In this document: one piece after another, positions 42,524-52,022 of the stretch
Layout of the letters: every line of letters starts with the position of its first letter
How positions within the stretch are numbered: the first letter of the stretch is position 1
Origin: Phaeobacter bryozoorum
GTDB taxonomy: Bacteria > Pseudomonadota > Alphaproteobacteria > Rhodobacterales > Rhodobacteraceae
Assembly: GCF_041893525.1 (NCBI RefSeq)
Contig: NZ_CP169068.1
Length of the DNA: 64,000 bases
Reading direction: 5' to 3' (one strand)
The notes under the pieces: model-generated
What the model saw: the letters and a program-made list of their open reading frames with translations, nothing else
Databases searched by the model: none
Told to the model about the DNA's origin: nothing
Translations under genes and position numbers: made by a program

Positions 42524-42550
42524 GAAAAAAAGCCGGGCACTAGGCCCGGC
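42524..42550 (-). terminator. terminator of the response regulator gene
   Basis: GCCGGGC (42532-42538) and GCCCGGC (42544-42550) form a stem followed on the minus strand by seven T. It is about 120 bp after the response-regulator stop. Between them (42551-42671) I see no gene. Confidence 0.85.
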
Positions 42551-42671
42551 AGTCCAACAGGGAGGAACATGTCATAACCCGGACATGCACGGGATCTCTC
42601 GTCAGTGCCGTCGCACTTGTCTCAATGACCACCATACCTCCCAGTCCGGGCGATTCTGTGGCGCTGAGGTG

Positions 42672-43358
42672 TCAGATGGCCAGTTTGTAGCCACCCAACT
42701 CTGTGACTAGTATACGTGCATTTGACGGATCTGGTTCAATTTTTTGGCGAAGTCGGTAGATATGGGTTTCCAGCGTATGGGTTGTAACCCCGGCATTGTA
42801 GCCCCAGACCTCGTGCAGCAGCACATCGCGTTGCACAACCCCCTCGTTAGAGCGGTACAGGAATTTCAGGATGTTGGTTTCCTTCTCGGTGAGGCGGATC
42901 TTGCGATCGTCCTCGGTCAGAAGCAGTTTCATCGCCGGTTTGAACGTATAAGGACCAAGTGCAAATACGGCATCTTCGGATTGTTCATGCTGGCGCAGTT
43001 GCGCGCGGATCCGGGCCAGCAGGACCGGAAACTTGAACGGTTTGGTAACATAGTCATTCGCCCCGGCATCCAGCCCGAGGATCGTATCCGCATCGCTGTC
43101 ATGCCCGGTCAGCATCAGAATCGGTGCTTTCACACCTTGTTTGCGCATCAGGCGGCAGAGTTCGCGGCCATCGGTATCGGGGAGGCCAACATCCAGGATG
43201 ATCAGGTCATAAAGCGCCTCTTTTGCGCGCTCCATAGCTGTCTGACCGTTCTCGGCTTCGAACACGTCGAAGTCTTCGGTCATAACCAGCTGCTCGCTCA
43301 GGGCTTCGCGCAGATCTTCATCATCGTCTACAAGCAGAATTTTCTTCAGTTGGGCCAT
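42672..43358 (-). CDS. OmpR-family response regulator (orphan)
   Basis: A 228-residue two-domain regulator. The receiver has the acidic pocket VDDDED (10-15), phospho-acceptor D56 in LIILDVGLPDTDG, T/K in LMLTGH and YVTKPF. The winged helix at about 130-225 has RLTEKETNILKFLYRSNEG and THTLETHIYRLRQKI. No sensor kinase gene is near. The start follows AGGAGG; codons up to 43412 were not used. Regulated genes are unknown. Divergent from ribA. Confidence 0.92.
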   Translation of the reverse strand: MAQLKKILLVDDDEDLREALSEQLVMTEDFDVFEAENGQTAMERAKEALYDLIILDVGLPDTDGRELCRLMRKQGVKAPILMLTGHDSDADTILGLDAGANDYVTKPFKFPVLLARIRAQLRQHEQSEDAVFALGPYTFKPAMKLLLTEDDRKIRLTEKETNILKFLYRSNEGVVQRDVLLHEVWGYNAGVTTHTLETHIYRLRQKIEPDPSNARILVTELGGYKLAI

Positions 43359-43552
43359 AACCTTGTCCTCCTGTGCCGTGCACAACAGATGCGCAGTCCG
43401 CCGCCCGATCACAAGTTATGCTGCAAGAGTTTCACGCCGACGTGTCCATGGGGCGGGAATTGTTTCACTTTCCCACAGTTTATGACTACTTAAAGACTGT
43501 TCACCGCAGCGGTGCCGCGCCCCAAGACGTCAATGACCCACAGGATTTCCGC

Positions 43553-44641
43553 ATGAGTCTGATGCCCACGATGATCGACCTACTGGCCCGCGCGCGGGTG
43601 GACCTGCGTATGGGCTTGCCGGTCGTCCTGACCACGCCCGATCAGGCGGTATTGGCCGTCGCGGTTGAACCATTGGACAGCACCCGACTGGCGAGCCTGC
43701 GCACGCTTGGCCCACTGACATTGGCCGTGACAGCCCGGCGGGCGAGTACTCTGAAGGCCCGTGCCTATGATGGCGATGTTGCCCGCATCAGCGTTCCAAA
43801 TTCAGCGGATCTGTCTTGGCTTCAGGCCGTTGCCGACCCCGCTGACGATCTGAGCACACCGATGAAGGGCCCGCTGCAAAGCGGTCGCGAAGGCAATGCA
43901 GAGCTGCACCGGTTGGCCATTGCCTTGGCCAAATCGGCCCGCCTGTTGCCTGCCGCGGTGGTTTGCCCCCTGCAACATCCCGCACAATTCGCCCAGAGCC
44001 ATGGGCTGACAACCCTGCCGCTCGCCGCAGTTGCACCGCTGATGGTCGAAAGTTCGCCGCTTCATCCCGTCGCCGCGGCTCGTCTTCCAATCGCTGCAGC
44101 CGAAGCCGGGCGGCTGCACATCTTTCGCCCGGAAGATGGCGCGGAAGAACATTATGCCATCGAAATCGGCAAACCTGACCGTAGCCTTCCAGTCCTTGCC
44201 CGACTGCATTCCGCGTGTTTCACAGGCGATGTTCTTGGCTCGCTCAAATGCGATTGCGGCCCCCAGCTGCATGGAGCGCTGAACCAGATGGGCGCCGAAG
44301 GACAGGGCGTACTGCTCTACCTCAACCAAGAGGGGCGCGGCATTGGCCTAGCCAATAAAATGCGCGCATATTCCCTGCAAGATCAGGGGTTTGACACGGT
44401 TGAGGCCAATCATCGCCTTGGGTTCGAAGATGATGAGAGAGATTTTCGCCTAGGCTCGGCAATCCTGAAGGAGCTGGGCTTTTCTTCGGTGCGACTGCTG
44501 ACCAACAACCCCAACAAGATTTCCATGATGGAAAAAACCGGTATCACAGTCACCGAACGGGTACCGCTGAAGGTCGGGGAGACCACGTTCAACCGCGAAT
44601 ATCTCGCGACAAAAGCCGCCAAATCCGGTCACATGCTATGA
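43553..44641 (+). CDS. ribA: GTP cyclohydrolase II with degenerate RibB-like N-terminal domain
   Basis: The C-terminal half (about 190-362) is GTP cyclohydrolase II, first step of riboflavin synthesis: zinc ligands C222, C233 and C235 in HSACFTGDVLGSLKCDC with E. coli spacing, and LYLNQEGRGIGLANKMRAY. Residues about 1-170 resemble a 3,4-dihydroxy-2-butanone-4-phosphate synthase (ADPADDLSTPMKGPLQSGREGNAELHRLAIALAKSARLLPAAVVC in pieces) but lack its DDEDREN motif, so that half is probably inactive. I start at ATG 43553; the frame is open back to 43373. Confidence 0.9.
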   Translation: MSLMPTMIDLLARARVDLRMGLPVVLTTPDQAVLAVAVEPLDSTRLASLRTLGPLTLAVTARRASTLKARAYDGDVARISVPNSADLSWLQAVADPADDLSTPMKGPLQSGREGNAELHRLAIALAKSARLLPAAVVCPLQHPAQFAQSHGLTTLPLAAVAPLMVESSPLHPVAAARLPIAAAEAGRLHIFRPEDGAEEHYAIEIGKPDRSLPVLARLHSACFTGDVLGSLKCDCGPQLHGALNQMGAEGQGVLLYLNQEGRGIGLANKMRAYSLQDQGFDTVEANHRLGFEDDERDFRLGSAILKELGFSSVRLLTNNPNKISMMEKTGITVTERVPLKVGETTFNREYLATKAAKSGHML

Positions 44642-45168
44642 GATCGGGCATCCCGCGTGACCTGCGGTCAACCGATATGCTGCTCACCCCAAGGGGCCTG
44701 CGCTTTGCTGGACGCACCCTGCCCTGTTCAATCGGGCGCGGTGGGCTGAGTCCGAACAAGGTCGAGGGCGATGGTGCAACGCCAATCGGCTGCCATCTTG
44801 TCGTCGGTATGCTCTATCGACCGGACCGAATGGCATCACCAACCGATTGGGCTGAGCCGATCGGGCCCGGCGACCTGTGGTCCGACGCTTCCGACGCCGA
44901 GGATTACAACCAACACGTCCGCGCGCCATACTCCGACAGCCATGAAGCCCTCAGACGTGCTGACCCGTTGTATGATCTGGTCCTGGTCACGGATTGGAAC
45001 TGGCCGGTTGCCGAGCCCGGCCGTGGGTCGGCAATCTTCCTGCATCAGTGGCGGCGCCCCGGCTTCCCGACCGAGGGCTGCATCGCTTTTTCGCGTCAGG
45101 ATTTACACTGGCTGGCCAAACTGGTTCTGCCCGGTACACGCCTTGTGGTGCCACCGCTGGCGCGCTGA
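44638..45168 (+). CDS. YkuD-type L,D-transpeptidase catalytic-domain protein
   Basis: A 176-residue protein with the YkuD fold: catalytic H136 (FLHQW) and C148 in FPTEGCIAFSR. IGRGGLSPNKVEGDGATPIG matches the substrate-facing loop. L,D-transpeptidases make 3-3 peptidoglycan cross-links or attach proteins. No signal peptide is visible, which is odd for such an enzyme; export or a different role is unclear. It overlaps the ribA stop (ATGA), so translation is coupled. Confidence 0.85.
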   Translation: MRSGIPRDLRSTDMLLTPRGLRFAGRTLPCSIGRGGLSPNKVEGDGATPIGCHLVVGMLYRPDRMASPTDWAEPIGPGDLWSDASDAEDYNQHVRAPYSDSHEALRRADPLYDLVLVTDWNWPVAEPGRGSAIFLHQWRRPGFPTEGCIAFSRQDLHWLAKLVLPGTRLVVPPLAR

Positions 45169-45187
45169 GACGTTGCCGCGCAGGCTA

Positions 45188-45844
45188 TCAGAGCTCGTAA
45201 GCGCGCGCACCGAAGATGGCCGATCCAACACGCACATGGGTCGCGCCTAACGCAACAGCAGTTTCAAAATCACCACTCATGCCCATCGACAGGCCCGTTA
45301 GGCCATTTCTCTCTGCGATCTTGCGGAGAAGAGCAAAATGCATGCTCGGTTCCTCAGCTGCGGGCGGAATACACATCAGACCTTCGAGGGGCAGATCCAT
45401 ATCCTGACATTCGCGAATGAAGGCATCTGCTTCACCCGGAGGGATCCCGGCTTTCTGCGGCTCCTCGCCGGTGTTGACCTGGACGAACAGCTTTGGACAA
45501 TGGCCCAGTTCCTGCGCCAGCCGCGCGATGGTCTTGGCCAGTTTCGCGCGGTCAACAGTATGAATGTTCTGAAACAGATCCATCGCCTGCCGCGCCTTGT
45601 TGGTTTGCAGCGGGCCAATCAGGTGCAGATCCAGTTCCGAGTAGCGCGTCGCGAAGTCCGGCCATTTTCCGGCGGCTTCCTGCACACGATTCTCGCCAAA
45701 ACAGCGATGCCCCTCTTCCAGAACCGCCGCGACCCTGTCGTTGGGTTGAACCTTGGATACCGCGATCAGCTGCACCGACCCTCGAGGGCGGCCAGCTTTT
45801 TCTTCGGCGGTATGAATGCGGGATTGGATCTCCTGAAGCGACAT
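45188..45844 (-). CDS. YggS-family PLP homeostasis protein
   Basis: A 218-residue alanine-racemase-fold protein that binds pyridoxal phosphate through K31 in LIAVSKVQP and balances vitamin B6 and amino acid pools (PLPHP). Family motifs: FGENRVQEAAGKW, LHLIGPLQTNKAR, VQVNTGEEPQKAG, LSMGMSGDFETAVALGATHVRVGSAIFG. Length is normal. It lies tail to tail with the transpeptidase gene. Confidence 0.95.
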   Translation of the reverse strand: MSLQEIQSRIHTAEEKAGRPRGSVQLIAVSKVQPNDRVAAVLEEGHRCFGENRVQEAAGKWPDFATRYSELDLHLIGPLQTNKARQAMDLFQNIHTVDRAKLAKTIARLAQELGHCPKLFVQVNTGEEPQKAGIPPGEADAFIRECQDMDLPLEGLMCIPPAAEEPSMHFALLRKIAERNGLTGLSMGMSGDFETAVALGATHVRVGSAIFGARAYEL

Positions 45845-45897
45845 GGGGCAGTCTCACTATGGTCAGATGTTGCCGCAGAAAAACACAGTTTCTGCAC

Positions 45898-45930
45898 AAA
45901 AGAAAAGGGCGAGCTCGTAAGAGCCCGCCC
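45898..45930 (-). terminator. terminator of the porin gene
   Basis: GGGCGAGCTC (45907-45916) pairs with GAGCCCGCCC (45921-45930) with one mismatch. On the minus strand TTTTCTTTT follows. It stands 27 bp after the porin stop. Confidence 0.8.
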
Positions 45931-45956
45931 CAAGAACCGTAGTGGTTCAGGTCAGC

Positions 45957-46901
45957 TTAGAAGCTGAACTGAGCACCGAAGTCGGCACGCATCTGGCCGT
46001 CGGCGCTGCCCACTTTGCTCTCGCCGATACCACCGCGCAGGGAGACACCGCCGCCCAGGTCGTGGATCACGCCCAGACCAACGTTGCGGGTGTCGCCGTC
46101 GCCGGAACCGTCGCCGTAAGCGAAGGTCAGGGTAGTCGCGGAGCTTACGTCGTAAGCAGCAGAGATACCGTAGAAGGTGTCGGACTGAGCAACGTTGCCC
46201 GCGATGGATTCATCACCAACCAGCAGGGTGCCGGAGAATGCGCCCCAGGTGCCGCCCAGCGACAGAACAACGATGTCGTCGTCGTCTGCTGCGCCGTTGT
46301 CGGTTTCACCGTATGCCAGAGCGGCAGTGATGTTGCCGAAGGTGTAAGCAGCGTGGATGTCGAAACGGTCGCCGTCGCCACCGTTTGCCGCCTGGTCGTA
46401 GGACGCAGCAACAGCGAAGTCACCAACTGCGTAACGAGCGTAAACGCCGTTCACGCCTGCGCCACCGGAGGAGTAACCAACGAAGTCGTAGTTAACGCCG
46501 GAGTACTGACCAACGAAGTTTTCCAGGCCCGGCTCGTTGCCGTAGTAGTTGGGCAGGTTGTCGATTGCGCCAGCAACGTTACCTACGTCAACACGCAGAC
46601 CGCCGTACTCAACCGAGAAACGCGCGCCGTTCAGGCCAGCTGCGTTTGCTTCGCCGGAAGCTGCATCTTCGTCAGCCTGCATACGAACGCGAGCGGAGAA
46701 CTTCACGCCTGCGTCGGTTTCAGCGGAGCCATCGATGTTCATGCGGAAACGGCTGACGATCACGGTGTCGGAAGTGCCACCAACGGTACGATCTTCAACG
46801 TAGCCGATACCAAAGCGGCCGTAGCCACCGAACGAAACGTCTGCTGCTGCAACACCAGCGGTGGCGACCAGCGCAGTCGAAGCGAAGAGAATCTTTTTCA
46901 T
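45957..46901 (-). CDS. outer-membrane porin (Rhodobacter type)
   Basis: A 314-residue general porin. The signal peptide MKKILFASTALVATAGVAAA leads to DVSFGGYGRFGIGY, the first beta strand. Alternating hydrophobic residues and Gly/Asp-rich turns continue to the C-terminal FGAQFSF, ending in the aromatic residue needed for BAM assembly. SRFRMNIDGSAETDAGVKFSARVRMQ (in part) resembles the Rhodobacter capsulatus porin group. GAGGG precedes the ATG. High expression is likely from the family and the solo gene. Confidence 0.93.
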   Translation of the reverse strand: MKKILFASTALVATAGVAAADVSFGGYGRFGIGYVEDRTVGGTSDTVIVSRFRMNIDGSAETDAGVKFSARVRMQADEDAASGEANAAGLNGARFSVEYGGLRVDVGNVAGAIDNLPNYYGNEPGLENFVGQYSGVNYDFVGYSSGGAGVNGVYARYAVGDFAVAASYDQAANGGDGDRFDIHAAYTFGNITAALAYGETDNGAADDDDIVVLSLGGTWGAFSGTLLVGDESIAGNVAQSDTFYGISAAYDVSSATTLTFAYGDGSGDGDTRNVGLGVIHDLGGGVSLRGGIGESKVGSADGQMRADFGAQFSF

Positions 46902-47181
46902 GTTTTTCCCTCGGGTTTAAATGTCCAAGCTCAAACAGGCGCTGAGTGGCACAAGTCTGAGTACGCCCTCCGTTTCGCTCTTTTTGGGGTCGTTACGCAA
47001 GCTTGGGCGCAGGCGGCAAATCCTTTCGGCCCGAAGTTGATGCAACCATGTCACAGTATCTTAACCCGAGCGGCATCAACGGCTTCGCACAGAGAGAGTC
47101 TATTAAAGAATAGGCTTGTTGCCGCCCTATCGCTTGGCTAGGACTAGTCCGCAACCGGAATAGCAACGGATCTTGCCCATC

Positions 47182-47670
47182 ATGCGCTGGCTCACGAAAC
47201 TTGGACTCATCTCGCTTCTGGCTGTCACCGCCAGCTGTGGCGCATTCGGCGGCAAGAACCGCGGCGGCCCGTCGGCCTATAATGAAAACGTCATTGGCGG
47301 CAACCCGCGGAACCCGGAGAACATAGAAGGCACGACAATCTGGGATGCCTTCAAACCCACGAAGGCCGAACAGATTGTTCAGGTGAACCGTTACCTCTGG
47401 ACCGCAACGCTGGATGTGCTGGACTTCCTGCCGCTGCAAACCGTCGAACCCTACACCGGTGTGATCGTCACAGGTTACGGTACTCCCCCGGGTGGCGGGC
47501 GCGCCTATCGTGCAACGGTTCATATCAAGGATCCCGCACTGGATGCCCGCTCGCTAAACGTGTCGCTTCAGACCCGCAACGGCCCAGTCAGCGCCAGTAC
47601 AGCACGCGCGATCGAGGATGCGATTCTCTCTCGGGCCCGCCAGCTGCGCATCGCCGACCGCAAGCTTTAA
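47182..47670 (+). CDS. DUF3576-family lipoprotein
   Basis: A 162-residue lipoprotein: MRWLTKLGLISLLAVTAS then lipobox C19. The mature part (IWDAFKPTKAEQIVQVNRYLWTATLDVLDFLPL, then DPFTG-like VEPYTGVIVTGYG) matches the alphaproteobacterial DUF3576 family, which occurs next to leuS. Function is unknown; envelope location is inferred from the lipobox. A TTG at 47173 could add three residues. Confidence 0.9.
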   Translation: MRWLTKLGLISLLAVTASCGAFGGKNRGGPSAYNENVIGGNPRNPENIEGTTIWDAFKPTKAEQIVQVNRYLWTATLDVLDFLPLQTVEPYTGVIVTGYGTPPGGGRAYRATVHIKDPALDARSLNVSLQTRNGPVSASTARAIEDAILSRARQLRIADRKL

Positions 47671-47729
47671 CCCGGCGCATCCCCCTCTTCTGCCCTCTGG
47701 AACAGGCGGGCAAACATCACTATCACAAG

Positions 47730-47755
47730 CGCCAGGCCCCAAACCTGGCGTTTTT
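47730..47755 (+). terminator. terminator between the DUF3576 gene and leuS
   Basis: CGCCAGG (47730-47736) pairs with CCTGGCG (47744-47750), followed by five T. It is only 20 bp before the leuS start, so it could also act as an attenuator if transcription reads through. Confidence 0.8.
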
Positions 47756-47775
47756 ATCTACGAAGGACAGCTCTG

Positions 47776-50349
47776 ATGCCCCGTTATGTTGCCCCGGAAA
47801 TCGAAGCGCGTTGGCAGGACGCATGGGAAAAAGCCGGGATCTTTCAGGCGAAACGCTCGGCTGACAAACCGAAGTATTACGTCTTGGAGATGTTCCCCTA
47901 TCCATCGGGCAAACTGCACATGGGGCACGTGCGCAATTACACCATGGGCGATGTGATCGCGCGCTACAAACTGTCGACCGGCCATAACGTACTGCACCCG
48001 ATGGGGTTTGATGCCTTTGGTATGCCCGCTGAAAACGCCGCGATGGCCAGCGGCGGTCACCCCAAGGACTGGACCTACGCGAATATCGACACGATGGTCG
48101 AACAGATGAAACCGCTGGGCCTGTCGCTGGATTGGTCGCGGATGTTCGCCACTTGCGACGAATCCTACTATGGCCAGCAGCAGGCTCTGTTCCTCGATTT
48201 CCTCGAAAAAGGTTTGGTCTACCGCAAAAATGCCGTGGTGAACTGGGATCCGGTCGACATGACCGTATTGGCGAACGAGCAGGTCGAAGGCGGCCGAGGC
48301 TGGCGCTCCGGCGCCTTGGTCGAGCGCCGCGAGCTGACGCAGTGGTTCTTCAAGATCTCCGATTATTCGGATGAGCTGCTGACCGCGCTGGACACTTTGG
48401 AAAACTGGCCCGCCAAGGTGCGTCTGATGCAGGAGAACTGGATCGGAAAATCACGCGGCCTTCAGTTCAGCTTTACCCGCAGCGACGGCGGCGATCCGAT
48501 CGAGGTTTACACAACCCGCCCCGATACGCTGAACGGCGCATCTTTCGTGGGCATCTCTCCCGATCACCCGATTGCCAAGGCGCTGGAAGCCGACTCGGAA
48601 GAAGTCGCCGCCTTTGTCGCCGAATGCCGCAAGGGGGGCACGACCGAAGAGGCCATCGAGACCGCCGAGAAGCTGGGCTATGACACCGGTATCCGCGTGA
48701 AGCATCCGCTGGATCCGAACTGGGAGCTGCCGGTCTGGATCGCGAACTTCATTCTGATGGACTACGGCACCGGCGCGATCTTTGCCTGCCCTGCACATGA
48801 CCAGCGCGACTTCGAATTCGCGACCAAATACAGCCTGCCCATCATTCCGGTGTTCCAGAACCCTGAAGATGACAGCCCCTTGACCGAGGCCTATGTCCCG
48901 ACCAAGGCCGAGAAGGTTCGCTATGTCAAAGGCTTCGCCGGTGCGGATGAGCAAACTGGTGAAGAGGCCGTAAATGCCGCCGTCGACAAGGCCGAACGCG
49001 AAGGCTGGGGTGCAGGTGTCACCAAATTCCGCCTGCGCGACTGGGGTCTGTCGCGCCAGCGCTACTGGGGTTGCCCGATTCCCGTGGTGCATTGCCCGGA
49101 CTGCGGCGTGGTACCGGAGAAGAAGGAAAACCTGCCCATCGCGCTGCCCTATGACGAAGACGGCAAGGCGATTGACTTCTCGATCCCCGGCAACCCGCTG
49201 GATCGTCATCCCAGCTGGCGCAACTGTGCCTGCCCTGCCTGTGGCAAGCCTGCGCAGCGCGAAACCGACACAATGGATACCTTCGTTGATTCGTCGTGGT
49301 ATTTCGCCCGTTTCACCGCGCCCGACGCCGAAACACCGACTCGGATGGAGGATGCCAACTACTGGATGAACGTCGATCAGTATATCGGCGGCGTCGAGCA
49401 CGCGATTCTGCATCTGCTTTATTCGCGCTTCTTTGCCCGTGCCATGCAGATCTGCGGTCACCTGCCCGAGAAGGCCAAGGAACCCTTTGACGCGCTGTTC
49501 ACCCAAGGCATGGTGACACATGCAATCTATGAAAACGCGGAACGCCGCACTGAGAATGACCGCCCGATCTACCACTACCCGGAAGAGGTCGAGGAGCGCG
49601 ACGGTGCGGTTGTGGTCAAGGAAACCGGCGAAACGGTCAAGGTCATCCCCTCGGCCAAGATGTCGAAATCCAAAAACAACGTTGTCGATCCGCTGCACAT
49701 CATCTCGTCTTATGGGGCGGATACCGCACGCTGGTTTGTGCTCTCCGACTCACCGCCTGAACGAGATGTGGAATGGACGGCCTCTGGCGCAGAAGCCGCG
49801 CATAAGCACCTGAACCGCGTCTGGAATCTCTGCGATCGCATCGGCGAGATGGACCCGAGCGCTGGCGGTGAGGGCGACGATGAGCTGCTGCGCGATATGC
49901 ATAAGGCAATCCGCGATGTTACCCTCAGCATCGAAACCTTTGGTTTCAATGCGGCGATTGCGAAGCTCTATAGCTTCACCAACACCCTTGCCAAATCCAA
50001 GGCCGGGGCTGCCGCGCAGAAGCAGGCGATCATGACACTGGCCCAGCTGATGTCTCCGATGACGCCGCATCTGGCTGAGGACATCTGGAACCATCAGGGG
50101 GGCGAAGGCCTGTGCGCAACTGCCCCTTGGCCAGTTGCGGATGAATCGATGCTGGTGGAAGACAGCGTCACCCTGCCGATTCAGGTCAACGGCAAACGCC
50201 GCGGTGAAATCACCGTTGCCAAAGACCTCGGCAAGGATGAGGTTGAAAAAATCGCCCTCGCGCATGAAGCTGTGCAAAAGGCGCTGAATGGCGCCGCTCC
50301 AAAGAAGGTGATTGTCGTGCCGGGTCGGATTGTGAATGTCGTGGCGTAG
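47776..50349 (+). CDS. leuS: leucyl-tRNA synthetase
   Basis: The 857-residue class I synthetase charges tRNA-Leu. PYPSGKLHMGHVRN near residues 41-54 is the HIGH motif; KMSKS is at 628-632. The CP1 editing domain is at about 220-415 (YTTRPDTLNGASFVGISPDHP; GTGAIFACPAHDQRD). The C-terminal part has the anticodon-binding and leucine-specific domains. AAGGA precedes the ATG. lptE overlaps its 3' end by 14 bp and holA follows. Confidence 0.98.
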   Translation: MPRYVAPEIEARWQDAWEKAGIFQAKRSADKPKYYVLEMFPYPSGKLHMGHVRNYTMGDVIARYKLSTGHNVLHPMGFDAFGMPAENAAMASGGHPKDWTYANIDTMVEQMKPLGLSLDWSRMFATCDESYYGQQQALFLDFLEKGLVYRKNAVVNWDPVDMTVLANEQVEGGRGWRSGALVERRELTQWFFKISDYSDELLTALDTLENWPAKVRLMQENWIGKSRGLQFSFTRSDGGDPIEVYTTRPDTLNGASFVGISPDHPIAKALEADSEEVAAFVAECRKGGTTEEAIETAEKLGYDTGIRVKHPLDPNWELPVWIANFILMDYGTGAIFACPAHDQRDFEFATKYSLPIIPVFQNPEDDSPLTEAYVPTKAEKVRYVKGFAGADEQTGEEAVNAAVDKAEREGWGAGVTKFRLRDWGLSRQRYWGCPIPVVHCPDCGVVPEKKENLPIALPYDEDGKAIDFSIPGNPLDRHPSWRNCACPACGKPAQRETDTMDTFVDSSWYFARFTAPDAETPTRMEDANYWMNVDQYIGGVEHAILHLLYSRFFARAMQICGHLPEKAKEPFDALFTQGMVTHAIYENAERRTENDRPIYHYPEEVEERDGAVVVKETGETVKVIPSAKMSKSKNNVVDPLHIISSYGADTARWFVLSDSPPERDVEWTASGAEAAHKHLNRVWNLCDRIGEMDPSAGGEGDDELLRDMHKAIRDVTLSIETFGFNAAIAKLYSFTNTLAKSKAGAAAQKQAIMTLAQLMSPMTPHLAEDIWNHQGGEGLCATAPWPVADESMLVEDSVTLPIQVNGKRRGEITVAKDLGKDEVEKIALAHEAVQKALNGAAPKKVIVVPGRIVNVVA

Positions 50350-50878
50350 GCCAAAATACCTCATCGCATTGGCCGCTTCTTTGTTGGTGGCGGCCTGCGG
50401 TTTCACTCCGGTTTACGCGCCCGGTGGCAGCGGATCCGTGCTTTATGGCGCGGTAAGGGTGCAAGCCCCGGAAACGCTGGGCGCTACGGATGATACCGAC
50501 GCTTATTTCCTGGTCCAGAATCTCGAAAGCCGGTTGGGACGCGGATCTGGTGCAGATTATGCACTGGACCTGAAACTGCGCACCCGAAGCGAAGGTCAGG
50601 CGATCACCGCCGACAATGAAATCACCCGCTATTCCATCGTCGGGCAGGCAGCCTATGTGCTGACCCGGCAGTCCGACGGCACCATCGTCGCAAGTGGTGA
50701 CGTGGAGAATTTCACCGGCTATTCCGCAACCGGAACCACTGTTGAAACTCTTGCCGGTGAGCGTGATGCTCACCGGCGGCTCATGATGATCCTCGCGGAT
50801 CAGATCACGACTGATCTGCTGAGCACGGCTGATCTCGGCCAGACCGGCGGGAGCCAGACCCCGGCTGCTTCCAAATGA
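50336..50878 (+). CDS. lptE: LPS assembly lipoprotein LptE
   Basis: A 180-residue outer-membrane lipoprotein with lipobox LLVAAC (C21). LptE plugs the LptD barrel that delivers LPS to the cell surface. The mature start GFTPVYAPGGSG is typical, and the rest is the alternating strand/helix pattern of the family. The leuS-lptE-holA order is conserved in Proteobacteria and supports the call, since LptE sequences are weakly conserved. Confidence 0.9.
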   Translation: MSWRRPKYLIALAASLLVAACGFTPVYAPGGSGSVLYGAVRVQAPETLGATDDTDAYFLVQNLESRLGRGSGADYALDLKLRTRSEGQAITADNEITRYSIVGQAAYVLTRQSDGTIVASGDVENFTGYSATGTTVETLAGERDAHRRLMMILADQITTDLLSTADLGQTGGSQTPAASK

Positions 50879-51903
50879 AACTGAGCCCGCGCGAGGCGGA
50901 CGGATATTTCGCCAAACCGGATCCGGCGAAGACAGGTCTTTTGATCTACGGCCCCGACGCCATGCGGGTGTCGTTGAAGCGACAGCAGATGCTGGCGGCA
51001 CTCCTGGGACCAACCGCAGAAGAAGAGATGCGTCTGACGCGGATGTCGGCTGCGGATCTGCGCAAGGACGCAGCCCTGTTGATGGATGCGGTCAAGGCCG
51101 TAGGGTTCTTTCCCGGCATCCGCGCGGTATTTGTCGAAGAAGCCAATGACACCGCAGCACCAGCTATTATCGCAGCGCTTGAGGCCTGGCAGCCGGGCGA
51201 CGCGCAGATTGTGGTGACGGCCGGACAATTGAAGGCAACGTCCAAGCTGCGCAAGGCTTTTGAAAATCACCGGAACGCCTATGCCACGGGGATCTATGAT
51301 GATCCGCCATCACGCAGCGAAATCGAACGTATCCTGATCGAAGCCCGGATCCGTGACGTCCCTGTGGACAGTATGTCTGCGCTGGTCGATATCGCGAATG
51401 ATATTGGACCCGGTGATTTCTCCCGCATGGTTGAGAAACTTGCACTCTACAAATACGAGGACAGCACGCAGCTGACGCTCGAAGACATTCAGGCGATCGC
51501 GCCGCAATCCACCGAAGCTGCAGTCGATGATATGCTCAATATCGTGGCAGAGGGGCGCGGTGCCGAAATTGGCCCGCTCATGGGTCGTCTGCAGGCACAG
51601 GGCACCAACGCCGTAACGCTTTGCATCGGCGCGACCCGGCATTTTCGGACCCTCTACACAATTGCCTCCGATCCCGGAGGTCCAGCACAGGGCATCGGGC
51701 GCTTGCGGCCGCCGGCCTACGGAAAACGTCGCGACCGGCTTCTGCGACAGGCCCAGAGCTGGGGCGCTTTCAAACTTGAAACTGCGCTGACCCTGCTGAC
51801 CGATACCGATCTACAGCTGCGCTCAGCCGGACAGACCGCACCGGCTCTTGCGTTGATGGAACGCGCCTTGATCCAACTGGCGCGTCTCAGCCGCGTCGGG
51901 TGA
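50875..51903 (+). CDS. holA: DNA polymerase III subunit delta
   Basis: The 342-residue delta subunit opens the beta clamp in the clamp loader. The N-terminal KTGLLIYGPDAMRVSLKRQQM and FFPGIRAVFVEEANDTAAPAI are family features, with the degenerate AAA+ fold up to about 210 and the collar domain after that. It overlaps lptE by 4 bp (ATGA). No Walker A motif is seen, as expected for delta. Confidence 0.93.
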   Translation: MKLSPREADGYFAKPDPAKTGLLIYGPDAMRVSLKRQQMLAALLGPTAEEEMRLTRMSAADLRKDAALLMDAVKAVGFFPGIRAVFVEEANDTAAPAIIAALEAWQPGDAQIVVTAGQLKATSKLRKAFENHRNAYATGIYDDPPSRSEIERILIEARIRDVPVDSMSALVDIANDIGPGDFSRMVEKLALYKYEDSTQLTLEDIQAIAPQSTEAAVDDMLNIVAEGRGAEIGPLMGRLQAQGTNAVTLCIGATRHFRTLYTIASDPGGPAQGIGRLRPPAYGKRRDRLLRQAQSWGAFKLETALTLLTDTDLQLRSAGQTAPALALMERALIQLARLSRVG

Positions 51904-52022
51904 GCCCTTGGCTGTCGGGCGGGTCCAGACGCTGCGTCCAGATCACGGCTGCTTGAGAATGGCTTGACCCCACAGCCGGAACCCGGTTCCGTTTCGGACA
52001 GAAACCGCAGGGAGATCTCGAA

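Noticed and set aside
45942..47141. 399-codon open frame on the plus strand
   Set aside because: Antisense to the porin, with Val/Ala/Thr-biased sequence and no domain.
48451..49698. 415-codon open frame on the minus strand
   Set aside because: Antisense shadow of leuS, whose coding is certain.
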